Part shown: positions 8,526-16,594 of the stretch, one piece after another
Numbering within the stretch: position 1 is the stretch's first letter
Layout: each line of letters begins with the position of its first letter
Source: Egerieenecus merdigallinarum
Lineage (GTDB): Bacteria; Bacillota; Clostridia; Christensenellales; Aristaeellaceae
Length of the DNA stretch: 64,000 bases
Direction of reading: 5' to 3'
NCBI GenBank assembly: GCA_018711985.1
Contig: DVHS01000054.1
Coordinates: 13,276 to 77,275 of the forward strand
Position numbers and translations under genes: made by a program
The notes under the pieces: generated by a model
What the model was told of the DNA's origin: nothing
What the model saw: only the letters and a program-made list of their open reading frames with translations
Database searches by the model: none

Positions 8526-9499
8526 GGGGTATCCTCCTTTTTCAAAACGTCCATGGACGCTACAATTTCATCGTAAATGGCTTCCAGGCGGCGCATCCGG
8601 TGATTGACGCCGCTCTTGCCCACGGGGGGGTCCAGCAGCGCGCCCAGGGAGGTCAGGCTCTCCTCCGGGTGCTCCAGGCGCAGCCGGGCAATCTCCTGCA
8701 GGGAGGGCGGCAGGGTATACAGCCCCCGCTGGATGGAGATGGCCTTGATCATCTCCACCTGCTTTTGCGCGGCGGAGACCTGCCGCTCGGCGTTCTTTTC
8801 GTCGCAGTTCATGGCGCGGTTGACCTGGTTGCGTATTTCCTTTTTGATGCGGATATTCTCCAGCTCCATGGTGGCGGCGGAGGCCCCCATGAGCGTAAGC
8901 ATGTCGGCGATATGCTGGCAACCCTTGAGATAGACCACGTATTTGCCCTTGCGCTGATGCATGTGCACGGGCAGGCCGCTCTTTTCCAGCAGCTTTTCCA
9001 GGGTGGCGCAGAGGCTCTCTTCCCCGGCCACCAGCTCGAAGTGGTAGTCCTTCTCCGGGTCGCTCATGGTGCCCGCGCCCAGGAAAACGCCCCGCAGGAA
9101 GGAGCGGCGGCAGCACTGCCGCGTCATGGGATGCCGGGGCGTGGTGCGGCGCAGGGTAACGCCGCCGTCCTCGCCCCGCTCCATCATGTGCAGGCTCAGC
9201 AGCAGCTTCTGCGCCGCCTCATCCTCCAGGGTGAGGACGCAGCTGCGCCGGCCGCCCAGCCGGGCATGCTGCACAAAGTGCAGCCGGGGCGTCAGCTCCA
9301 GCCCCGCCCCCAGCAGGCGGAAAATGCGCCGGGCCAGCCCCGCGCTCTCCACCCGGAAGGTAACGCGCACCCGTCCGCCGCCCCGCAGCTGCAGGCTGCC
9401 GGAGGTTTGCACCAGGGCGCTGAGCTCGCTCATGACGCAGCAATTTTTGCCCAGGGGCAACCGCAGCAGCTCCTCCTTGGCCAGGGATGAAAAGGACAT
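8522..9499 (-). CDS. whiA: WhiA family DNA-binding protein
   Basis: The 325-residue product matches WhiA. It has an N-terminal divergent LAGLIDADG-type domain (about 10-200, including FLRGVFLGAGTMSDPEKDYHFE) and a C-terminal helix-turn-helix domain (about 215-315, including RLEHPEESLTSLGALLDPPVGKSGVNHR). WhiA proteins influence cell division and chromosome segregation in Firmicutes and sporulation in Streptomyces. The gene is in the conserved murB-rapZ-whiA run. In many Firmicutes yvcK/glmR sits between rapZ and whiA; here only 15 bases separate the two, so yvcK is absent from this locus. Confidence 0.95.
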   Translation of the reverse strand: MSFSSLAKEELLRLPLGKNCCVMSELSALVQTSGSLQLRGGGRVRVTFRVESAGLARRIFRLLGAGLELTPRLHFVQHARLGGRRSCVLTLEDEAAQKLLLSLHMMERGEDGGVTLRRTTPRHPMTRQCCRRSFLRGVFLGAGTMSDPEKDYHFELVAGEESLCATLEKLLEKSGLPVHMHQRKGKYVVYLKGCQHIADMLTLMGASAATMELENIRIKKEIRNQVNRAMNCDEKNAERQVSAAQKQVEMIKAISIQRGLYTLPPSLQEIARLRLEHPEESLTSLGALLDPPVGKSGVNHRMRRLEAIYDEIVASMDVLKKEDTP

Positions 9500-9514
9500 A
9501 GGCGCGCTCCTTTA

Positions 9515-10402
9515 TCAGGCGTTTTTCCAGTGGGCCTGCTCCAGGTCGATGTCACGGTGGTTCACATCCACCTGATAGCCGCTTTGGCGCATGAATTCCG
9601 CAATGGCCTCCGCAATGGCCACGCTCCGGTGGGCGCCGCCCGTGCAGCCCACGGCGATGACCAGCCGGTGCTTGCCCTCCTCCTGATAATGGGGGAGCAG
9701 GAAGGTGAGCATGTCCTTCACCTTGGCCATGAATTCCTGGGTAACGGGGTGATTCATCACAAAGTCCCGCACGTCCGCGTCCAGCCCCGTGTGGTGGCAC
9801 AGCTCCTCCATGTAAAAGGGGTTGGGCAGAAAACGCACGTCAAACACCAGGTCCCCCTGCCGGGGCAGCCCGCGCTTGAACCCGAAGGACAGTACCTCCA
9901 GGCGCAGGGGCGCTTCCCCGCCGTCGCTCTTGACAATTTCCGCCAGCTTTCGCTGCAGGGCCCGGGGCCGCAGGAACGAGGTATCAATGACATAATTGGC
10001 CGTCTCCCGCAGGGGGGTGAGCATCTCCCGCTCCTGGGCAATGGCCTCGATGAGGCTGACGCTTTCGCTGGCCAGGGGATGATCCCGGCGGGTCTCCTTG
10101 TAGCGGCTGACCAGCACATCGTCGCTGGCCTCCATAAACAGGGTTTCAATCTGATAGCCCAGCCCCCGGGTCTCGGTAATCAGCCGCTGCACCGCCTTGG
10201 CGTCAAAGAATTCACCGCTGCGCACATCCACCGCAAAGGCCACCAGGGGGCAGTGCATGGCGGTGCTCTGGCAGGCCTCCATGAGCTTGAGCATCATCAT
10301 GGGCGGCAGGTTGTCCACGCAGAATACGCCCATGTCCTCCAAATAACGGGTAGCGGACGTCTTTCCCGCGCCGCTGAGCCCGGTCAATAATAAAAATCGC
10401 AA
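9515..10402 (-). CDS. rapZ: RNase adapter RapZ/YvcJ family nucleotide-binding protein
   Basis: The product has the N-terminal P-loop GLSGAGKT, the RYKETRRDHPL segment and the C-terminal GCTGGAHRSV phosphate-binding loop of RapZ/YvcJ. RapZ of E. coli controls glmS mRNA through an RNase E-linked pathway; in Firmicutes YvcJ binds nucleotides and affects competence. I place the start at TTG 10402, giving MRFLLLTG as in homologues, because GGGAGGGA sits at the right distance. ATG codons at 10426 and 10420 are in frame but lack a ribosome site. The gene follows murB closely and precedes whiA by 15 bases. Confidence 0.93.
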   Translation of the reverse strand: MRFLLLTGLSGAGKTSATRYLEDMGVFCVDNLPPMMMLKLMEACQSTAMHCPLVAFAVDVRSGEFFDAKAVQRLITETRGLGYQIETLFMEASDDVLVSRYKETRRDHPLASESVSLIEAIAQEREMLTPLRETANYVIDTSFLRPRALQRKLAEIVKSDGGEAPLRLEVLSFGFKRGLPRQGDLVFDVRFLPNPFYMEELCHHTGLDADVRDFVMNHPVTQEFMAKVKDMLTFLLPHYQEEGKHRLVIAVGCTGGAHRSVAIAEAIAEFMRQSGYQVDVNHRDIDLEQAHWKNA

Positions 10403-10435
10403 GGGGCTTCCCTCCCTCATCCACATTGGTATATA

Positions 10436-11386
10436 TTATGCCCGGGTTACCGGAGCATCCTCTCCCAGGATGCGCACCTCCGGCTCCAGGCGCACGCCCT
10501 TCTTTTCCCATACCACCTGCTGCACGTGGGCCATCAGCGCCAGAAAATCCGCCGCGGTTCCCCCGCGGTTGAGCAGGAAGCCCGCGTGCTTTTCGCTCAC
10601 CTGCGCGCCGCCCAGGGTGTAGCCCCGCAGACCGCATTCGTCAATGAGCGCCGCCGCGTAAAAGCCTGCCGGACGCTTGAAGGTGCTCCCGGCGCTGGGA
10701 TAGTTCAGGGGCTGCTTTTCCGCCCGGCGGCGGTTCAGCTCCACCATTTCCTGAAGCAGCTCCTCCCGGTCGCCACCGGGCAGCTGAAACACCACCCGGT
10801 ACACGGCCACATCCAGCTGCTGCAGTACGCTCCGCCGGTAACCGAAGCCCAGCTCCGGCCGGGCAAAGCTCACGGCGCTGCCGTCCCGGTGGAAGGCGTC
10901 CACCCGCACCACCACCTGGCTCATCTCCCCGCCATAGGCGCCGGCGTTCATGTACGCGCCGCCGCCCACCGTGCCGGGGATGCCGCTGGCAAAGGTCAGC
11001 CCGGCCAGGCTGTTTTCCGCCGCGGCCATGGCGGCGCTGGTCATGGTGGCGCCGGCCATGGCCGTCACCTTGTCCCCGTGGACCTCCACGCCCCGCATGC
11101 CGCTGGCGATCCGTACCACCAGCCCGCGTAGGCCGCCATCCTTCACCAACATGTTGCTGCCCTGGCCCATGAGCGTCAGGGGCACCGCCAGGCGGCGGGC
11201 TTCCTCCAGCAGCAGCTGCAATTCCTCGGGCTCCCGGGGGGTGGCCAGCAGGTCCGCCGGGCCGCCCAGGTGCAGGGTGGTATAGCGGGCCATCAGGGCG
11301 CCGGCCTCCAGGCAAAGCCCCGGGGCGCGTTGCTTCAGTGCATTTTCCAGCTCAGGCATCTGGCGCAGAACGGTTTGGGTGGTCAT
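10436..11386 (-). CDS. murB: UDP-N-acetylenolpyruvoylglucosamine reductase
   Basis: This 316-residue cytoplasmic flavoenzyme reduces UDP-N-acetylglucosamine enolpyruvate to UDP-N-acetylmuramate in peptidoglycan synthesis. Visible motifs are TTLHLGGPADLL near residues 36-47, the FAD-binding run LMGQGSNMLVKDGGLRG, GIPGTVGGGAYMNAGAYGGE, and the catalytic SAGSTFKRP segment near 225-233. The pattern is the type IIa short form common in Firmicutes. It is first in a minus-strand operon with rapZ, whiA and the Crh-like gene, with a good promoter just upstream. Confidence 0.95.
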   Translation of the reverse strand: MTTQTVLRQMPELENALKQRAPGLCLEAGALMARYTTLHLGGPADLLATPREPEELQLLLEEARRLAVPLTLMGQGSNMLVKDGGLRGLVVRIASGMRGVEVHGDKVTAMAGATMTSAAMAAAENSLAGLTFASGIPGTVGGGAYMNAGAYGGEMSQVVVRVDAFHRDGSAVSFARPELGFGYRRSVLQQLDVAVYRVVFQLPGGDREELLQEMVELNRRRAEKQPLNYPSAGSTFKRPAGFYAAALIDECGLRGYTLGGAQVSEKHAGFLLNRGGTAADFLALMAHVQQVVWEKKGVRLEPEVRILGEDAPVTRA

Positions 11387-11410
11387 CTTCTCCCTCCTGA
11401 TTCTTCCTCT

Positions 11411-11439
11411 ATTCTATCGCAAAAGTGGCGCTCCCGCAA
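11411..11439 (-). promoter_or_regulatory. Promoter of murB-rapZ-whiA-crh-like operon
   Basis: Read on the minus strand, TTGCGG (11439-11434) and TAGAAT (11416-11411) are spaced by 17 bp. The murB ATG at 11386 follows after an AGGAGGGAG ribosome site. Confidence 0.65.
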
Positions 11440-11534
11440 GCGGTAAAGGCCCGGCGGCCCTGCAAATCCGCAGAAAAAACCAAGGGCGTTCCCTTGCATT
11501 GTACCCTGGGAAGGCGGGGAACATGACGGCGGGC

Positions 11535-11573
11535 AAAAAGAAATCGCCCCGGGAGGGGAAAACCTTCCGGGAC
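11535..11573 (-). terminator. Probable terminator of cotH-DUF4956-VTC operon
   Basis: On the minus strand a GC hairpin with outer CCCGG/CCGGG pairing is followed by TTTCTTTTT, immediately after the VTC-domain gene. The stem has internal mismatches, so strength is uncertain. Confidence 0.5.
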
Positions 11574-11581
11574 GGAATCAT

Positions 11582-12289
11582 TTACGCTTCCATGCCCTCA
11601 AAGCGGCGGCACCAGGTGTATTTCGAGATGGCGCTTTGCTGGGCCTGGGGGCAATAGGTGCACAGCAGGTCACGGATGTAGGGGGGCATCACCCGGTTGT
11701 ACTTCACTTCCAGGATGATTTCCCCGTTGTCCAGGGGCGGCACCGTGGGCACATAGGGGTCAAACAGCTCGATGGAGTTCAGCCCCGTGCGCAGCTGCTT
11801 GTCAAAGGTGATGCGCACCTCCTCCGCCGGGTGCAGGTAGGCTTCCCGCACATAGTCCACCAGCACCACCGGGTGAAGCAGGTTCACGGTCATTTCCCGG
11901 TACACATCGTTGAGCAGGCCGGAGCGGGTGGTTTCCAGCCCCGTGGGGTCCCCGGCCATGAGCTGCTCGCACAGGTCCCGGGGAATGGTCTGGGACCGCT
12001 TGGAAATCAGGTTGCCCACCTTGGTTTTGCATTCCAGCTTGATGAGCCGGTCGCTGAGGTTGTAGATGCGAATGCGGTACTTGTCCCGGTTCTTTTGGCC
12101 GTCCAGCTTGTCGTAATAGGCATCGTTGAACACGGTGTCAAAGTACAGGCTGCGGATGTGGTACTCGTTGAGCTCGTCCCCGTTGGGGTCCCGGTGCAGC
12201 ACCTGGTCCAGCACCCCGGAGAGGACAATATACTGCATTTCGCTGATAAAGAATTTCAATTCATGCCGCAGGGGCATGGAGCTTGCCAT
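11582..12289 (-). CDS. VTC-domain protein (polyphosphate polymerase-like)
   Basis: The 235-residue product matches the bacterial VTC domain. It begins with a short RHELKFFIS strand, followed by YHIRSLYFDTVFNDAYYDKLDG, KYRIRIYN, KLECKTKVGN with its basic tunnel residues, and EILEVKYNRVMPPYIRDLL near the C-terminus. In yeast Vtc4 this tunnel domain makes polyphosphate from ATP; Arg, Lys and Glu residues of the tunnel appear conserved here. In bacteria the domain commonly occurs beside DUF4956 and CotH-kinase genes, exactly as here, but the role of the set is unsettled. It is the last gene of the three-gene minus-strand unit. Confidence 0.88.
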   Translation of the reverse strand: MASSMPLRHELKFFISEMQYIVLSGVLDQVLHRDPNGDELNEYHIRSLYFDTVFNDAYYDKLDGQKNRDKYRIRIYNLSDRLIKLECKTKVGNLISKRSQTIPRDLCEQLMAGDPTGLETTRSGLLNDVYREMTVNLLHPVVLVDYVREAYLHPAEEVRITFDKQLRTGLNSIELFDPYVPTVPPLDNGEIILEVKYNRVMPPYIRDLLCTYCPQAQQSAISKYTWCRRFEGMEA

Positions 12290-12317
12290 GGGCCTCGCCT
12301 CCTACCTGGGTCGCGCC

Positions 12318-13028
12318 TTACGCGCCTGCCTCGCTCTGGCAGGCCACCAGGGTGGCGTCGTGCACGCCCTCGATGGAGAGCATGGCGGCCACCAGGTCCT
12401 GCTTGTCCCCCAGGCGCACTTCGATGGTCATCTCCGCGCCGGCGCGGGTGACGGTCTTGGAGCGCAGGCGGTGCTGCTTCACCGTGCGGCGCAGCAGGCT
12501 CAAAATGTCGTGCTCGGCGTCGTCGTCATAGTGGAGCACCAGCAGGTAGGCGTTGGGGTTGCGGAACTTCACAAAGGTCAGCCCAAAGAGGATCACCGCA
12601 ATGCCCAGGACCACCACCACGGCAATGACGTACAGCTCCGCGCCCAGCAGAATGCCCATGGTCAGCGCCCAGAACATGTACGCCGTGTCCATGGGGTCCT
12701 TCACCGCGGTACGGAAACGCACAATGGACAGAGCGCCCACCATGCCCATGGACAAGGCGATGTCGCTCTTGATACACATGACCACGGGGGTGGTAATCAG
12801 CGTGAGCATAATCAGCGTCAGGCTGAAGGTGGGGCTGTACAGCACGCCCCGGTAGCATTTTTTGTACACAAAGGCGATCAGCATGCCCACCGCCAGGCCG
12901 AAGAGCAGGGCAATGACCATCTTCATGGGGGTCAGGCTGGCAAACTGCTCGGCAAAATAGGTGGAAAGGCTGCTGTCGTTTTTGATGATGTTGCTTACGC
13001 TGAGGCTTTCGGCCAAGGCTGATTGCAT
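12318..13028 (-). CDS. DUF4956 domain membrane protein
   Basis: The 236-residue protein has three or four membrane helices, at about 35-57, 66-86 and 119-150. The characteristic GMVGALSIVRFRTAVKDPMDTAYMFWALTMGI stretch lies between the second and later helices. The C-terminal 75 residues form a soluble alpha/beta, ACT-like domain (LRRTVKQHRLRSKTVTRAGA...). DUF4956 proteins are almost always partners of VTC-domain and CotH proteins, and a membrane platform for polyphosphate or protein phosphorylation is plausible. A GGAGGG ribosome site precedes the ATG. The 98-bp gap to cotH contains a TATAAT (minus strand 13074-13069), but I see no good -35, so an internal promoter is unproven. Confidence 0.88.
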   Translation of the reverse strand: MQSALAESLSVSNIIKNDSSLSTYFAEQFASLTPMKMVIALLFGLAVGMLIAFVYKKCYRGVLYSPTFSLTLIMLTLITTPVVMCIKSDIALSMGMVGALSIVRFRTAVKDPMDTAYMFWALTMGILLGAELYVIAVVVVLGIAVILFGLTFVKFRNPNAYLLVLHYDDDAEHDILSLLRRTVKQHRLRSKTVTRAGAEMTIEVRLGDKQDLVAAMLSIEGVHDATLVACQSEAGA

Positions 13029-13126
13029 GGGGGGTCCCTCCTGTATATGATGCGCTTTTGCTTTTTTGATTATACCCTATTCATGGGCGGATTGCATCTG
13101 TTTTTCCTGAAAAAACCGGGATTTTG

Positions 13127-16100
13127 TCATTCCGCGTCGGGCTCCAGGGGCGGCTGCTCCCCGAAATAGTCGATCATCTGCTGGTCGGTGAGCTCAAAGG
13201 CTTCCTGGATGTACCCCCACAAGTAATGGGGCCGCCAGGTGCAGGTATCCCGCAACCGGTCAATACGGCCTTCCCAGTAGCGGAGGGCGGCATCGGGGGT
13301 GTTGGGTACTTCCGCTATAATGGCCGGATCGGTTTCCTCGGCCCAGCGGGCGAAATGCAAGGGCATTTCCGGCTCAAGCTGATCCACCATGGGCTCCAGG
13401 ATGCTAAGCATGTATTCCGTAGTGAAAGTCTTGAAAATATCTGCCAGCTTGAGCAAGAACTTGTCCTTGTACTCGGGTACGGAGAGCAGCTTGAGGAAGA
13501 TGACGTTGTTGATGTTTTTATCACCCATGCCGCTTTCCTTAGTATAGGAGCGGGGGCTGTTGAAAGTGGACTTATACATACCGTAGTCCGCGTCATAGAA
13601 AATCCACTTCCACTTGGCGCCTTCCTGGTTCAGCTTATAGAAGCGGATGTTACCAGGGTCGGAGTTGCCGAAGAACATCTCAAAGGCCAGGTACTCAAAG
13701 TAGTTGTCCACATCCACGTTGTCCAGGATGTATTGCAGGTCCTCGGGATTGTTGGCCGGGTCGCCCTCCTTGATCTTATTGCGCATTTCCAGGTATTCAT
13801 CGTTGGAGCCATACACCTCTGTGGAGTTGGCCTCCAGGATGGTCATCTGGTCAGCTTCATCCAGGGACAGCCCCTCGTGCTGGGCCACAAAGAAGCGGTC
13901 CACGCGTTCGCGCATGTTGTAGTGCCCCCAGTAGGTACCGTTCAGGTATACTACCACAGGATTCCAGGCCTGGTGAAGCACCTGGGAGCCATAAGCGTCC
14001 ATCATCCGGGACTGGAAGCCGTCCAGCAGGCGGGTCCATAGGGCGTCGTTACCGCTGATGCGCAGCACAAAGGATTTGTACTCCGTAAAGGGCCGGTCCT
14101 CAAACAGCGCGGCTTCAAAGGTCTTGGCTCCGTACAGGGACTTGGCCCGCACCTTAAAGGTCTTTTGCGGTATATCCAGGCTGTTCTGCCCCTGCAGGCC
14201 AAATTCCATGCCCTGATTGAGCACCTTGGTGCCATCCAGCAGGTAATATTCCACATTGCCTGCCCGCTCACCAATGTCGGTTTCATCCTTGATGTAGCGG
14301 TACACGGTATTCTTAAAGGGAATACCGTCGGACTTGTCCACATTGTCGCCCACGGTGAGGATGCCCGTTTCCGGGTTCCACAGGTCGTCGGGGTCGGCCA
14401 CCAGGGACACAATGGGCAGGGAGTGGTAAGCGTTGATGAAGTAGGTGCCCGTCACCGTGTCGCTGGGCATGTAACCATCCTGCCGGAAGGCCCTGGCCCG
14501 GATCACGGTGGTGAAGTTCAATTCGAGGGTTTCCCCCTGATAGAGGGTGTCCTGTTGGGTGGGCACGGAACCATCCAGGGTGTAGTACACCTGCGTGCCC
14601 TCGGGGATGGTGATGCCGGCATAGACCGTTTCATAATGCAGCCCCGGTTCCACCGTCAGCTGAGGCGTTTCGGCATAGCCCACAAAGCCCGTGCCGTTGG
14701 CCGCCATGGGCGTGGGGCTGTCGTAATAAAAAAAGCCCGACAGGCCCGTGGTGCGGCCATAGGAAATATTGGTGGGGATCAGGGGCAGGATGACCTTATC
14801 CAGAATTTTGCCCGTGGGGTCGGAAAGGCACACCACGTCCCCGCCCGCCCGCGCCAGCTTGAAGGAGGCGTGGAGCTCGCTGGTGGTGGCTAAGGCGTCG
14901 TTGCCGTCCAGGAGAATTACCTTGTATTCTCCCGGCTGAATCATGGTTCCAGCGGGAAATTGCCACTTCCGCGCGCGGGTAAGCTCGTTGGTCAGCCCAA
15001 AACCGCTTAAATCCACCGTGGACTGGGAGGAGTTGTAAATCTCCACCCAGTCCACGTAGTTGCCGCCCAGCACGGCGACGCTATCATTGGAGGCCATCAC
15101 TTCGGTGATGTATACCCCCGAGGTGTTCATGGCGATCAGGTTGCGGTCCATCTGGTTCATGCCGGACTGATTGTTGGGCAGGCCGGGGGTTGCCGTCTGG
15201 AACACCTTCCAGCTGTTGTTTTCATCCCGGCCATAGCTGCAATCCTCGGCCAGGTTATCCACGATCACCCGGTCCACCATGCGCCCGCGGCTGTCGGAGA
15301 GGATCACCGTATCATGCTCGGCGCTGATGGCAAAGTTGGTGTGGCTGACGCCGGAAGCGCCGTTGTCGCGATCCTTGCCAGAGCAGAACACGATGTAGTA
15401 CCCGTGGGGAGCGATCACCGCGTCCTCAGGGAAACGCCACTTGAGGGGCCTGTTTTCCTTGTCGCTGAGGGCGTAGTTTTTCAGGCTGACCACCTGGTCG
15501 GTGGTGTTGTACAGCTCAATCCAGTCGCTGAACTCCCCGTCCTCGTCGGTAAGCCCCGTGAGGGCGTCCGCCATCACTTCGTTGATGACAATGGCGCCGT
15601 CGGTGACGGTGGTGGCTACCCGGTAGCTTTCGGCCCCCGCCTCGGTGTTTTCATACCCGGGGCTGACGTAGGTGACCTCGGCCCAGGTGCCGTCGGGCAG
15701 CAGCGCCCAGGAAGAATCGCTGGCCATGATGGGGGTGGTCACCTGGTCGATGGTGTAGGCGCTGGGGTCGAATAGATACACCGTCTCTCCCACGGAGGAC
15801 AGCTTGAACTTGGCGTGGAAGGCCTTGCCCGCCTCCGCCTGGTTGGTGTCGTCACAGTAGACCACCGTGCGCTCCCCGGCCTTCAAGGTTACGTCGGGGA
15901 ACAGGAAGCGAATGGAGTCGCCCCGGTCGGACAGGCCCACACCAGCCAGGCTGATGTCCCGGTCGGAGCTGTTCCATACTTCCACCCAGTCGGGGTATTC
16001 GCCCTTGTCGTCGGGGACGCTGCCCTGGTTGGAGGTCATCAGCTCGCTGATGCGCAGGCCGTCATAGGCGTTGGTGAGCGTACCCACCTGGGCGGAGCCA

Positions 16101-16294
16101 TCCTCGGAGCCCACGGAGTACATAGCGTGGGAAACCGGTTCCCACGGGCAGACCAGTACCAGCAGCGCCAGGACCGCCGCGCAGGCGGCCAGCGCCACAA
16201 TGATCCCGGCCTGGGACTTTTTCTTTTTCCTGGGCGGAGGCATGCCCCTCCGCTGTGCGGATTGTCTGCGGGATGCAGGCGGTATCTGCGTCAT
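13127..16294 (-). CDS. Surface CotH-kinase family protein with three lamin-tail domains
   Basis: The start is taken as ATG 16294, just behind AAAGGAGG; an ATG at 16315 contains that site downstream and is less likely. The 1,055-residue protein has a basic N-terminus with KKKK, one membrane helix (about 32-52) and a long outside part. Three lamin-tail-domain modules follow, each with the SDWIELYN or DWVEVWN type strand (about 75-205, 230-370, 395-530). Next are a short chitobiase-like repeat around YYTLDGSVPT, and a C-terminal CotH domain (about 630-1000) with GMEFGLQGQNSLD, KSFVLRISGND and YDADYGMY. CotH proteins are atypical protein kinases, and LTD modules often occur on extracellular enzymes. 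Confidence 0.9.
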   Translation of the reverse strand: MTQIPPASRRQSAQRRGMPPPRKKKKSQAGIIVALAACAAVLALLVLVCPWEPVSHAMYSVGSEDGSAQVGTLTNAYDGLRISELMTSNQGSVPDDKGEYPDWVEVWNSSDRDISLAGVGLSDRGDSIRFLFPDVTLKAGERTVVYCDDTNQAEAGKAFHAKFKLSSVGETVYLFDPSAYTIDQVTTPIMASDSSWALLPDGTWAEVTYVSPGYENTEAGAESYRVATTVTDGAIVINEVMADALTGLTDEDGEFSDWIELYNTTDQVVSLKNYALSDKENRPLKWRFPEDAVIAPHGYYIVFCSGKDRDNGASGVSHTNFAISAEHDTVILSDSRGRMVDRVIVDNLAEDCSYGRDENNSWKVFQTATPGLPNNQSGMNQMDRNLIAMNTSGVYITEVMASNDSVAVLGGNYVDWVEIYNSSQSTVDLSGFGLTNELTRARKWQFPAGTMIQPGEYKVILLDGNDALATTSELHASFKLARAGGDVVCLSDPTGKILDKVILPLIPTNISYGRTTGLSGFFYYDSPTPMAANGTGFVGYAETPQLTVEPGLHYETVYAGITIPEGTQVYYTLDGSVPTQQDTLYQGETLELNFTTVIRARAFRQDGYMPSDTVTGTYFINAYHSLPIVSLVADPDDLWNPETGILTVGDNVDKSDGIPFKNTVYRYIKDETDIGERAGNVEYYLLDGTKVLNQGMEFGLQGQNSLDIPQKTFKVRAKSLYGAKTFEAALFEDRPFTEYKSFVLRISGNDALWTRLLDGFQSRMMDAYGSQVLHQAWNPVVVYLNGTYWGHYNMRERVDRFFVAQHEGLSLDEADQMTILEANSTEVYGSNDEYLEMRNKIKEGDPANNPEDLQYILDNVDVDNYFEYLAFEMFFGNSDPGNIRFYKLNQEGAKWKWIFYDADYGMYKSTFNSPRSYTKESGMGDKNINNVIFLKLLSVPEYKDKFLLKLADIFKTFTTEYMLSILEPMVDQLEPEMPLHFARWAEETDPAIIAEVPNTPDAALRYWEGRIDRLRDTCTWRPHYLWGYIQEAFELTDQQMIDYFGEQPPLEPDAE

Positions 16295-16354
16295 CCAGGT
16301 TCCTCCTTTAAACATGGGGCGGCCAGGCCGCGGCGTGTTGCAAATTCCATAACA

Positions 16355-16375
16355 TCATAGGGGTATGACCTATGA
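16355..16375. promoter_or_regulatory. Operator-like palindrome at the cotH promoter start site
   Basis: The arms TCATAGG (16355-16361) and CCTATGA (16369-16375) are perfect complements around a 7-base centre. The site begins one base downstream of the minus-strand -10 box, where a repressor would block transcription. No dedicated regulator gene adjoins it. Confidence 0.45.
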
Positions 16376-16376
16376 C

Positions 16377-16405
16377 ATTATAGCACGCAGAGCCTTTTCT
16401 GGCAA
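16377..16405 (-). promoter_or_regulatory. Promoter of cotH-DUF4956-VTC operon
   Basis: Minus-strand TTGCCA (16405-16400) and TATAAT (16382-16377) are separated by exactly 17 bp, about 83 bases before the cotH start. Confidence 0.75.
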
Positions 16406-16463
16406 TGGCGATGAAAGGAAGGCCCCGGGGAAAAGGGCGGTGTTGGCCCCTTTGGCGCGGATT

Positions 16464-16477
16464 GTTACAACTGTAAC
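16464..16477. promoter_or_regulatory. Short palindrome upstream of GH43 gene
   Basis: GTTACA and TGTAAC are perfect inverted arms separated by AC, in the 300-base divergent gap between cotH and the xylosidase gene. It may be an operator for either direction. I found no convincing plus-strand promoter nearby, and nothing else in the rest of the gap. Confidence 0.3.
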
Positions 16478-16594
16478 GCATGGGCGGCCGGGGGAAATTC
16501 TCCGGGAAAATCCACCCTTTTCTGACAGGAAACCCGACGCCCGGCGGCGAATGTTTCCCCCAACGCACAGCCGATCACAAAGGAGGTCTGCTCC

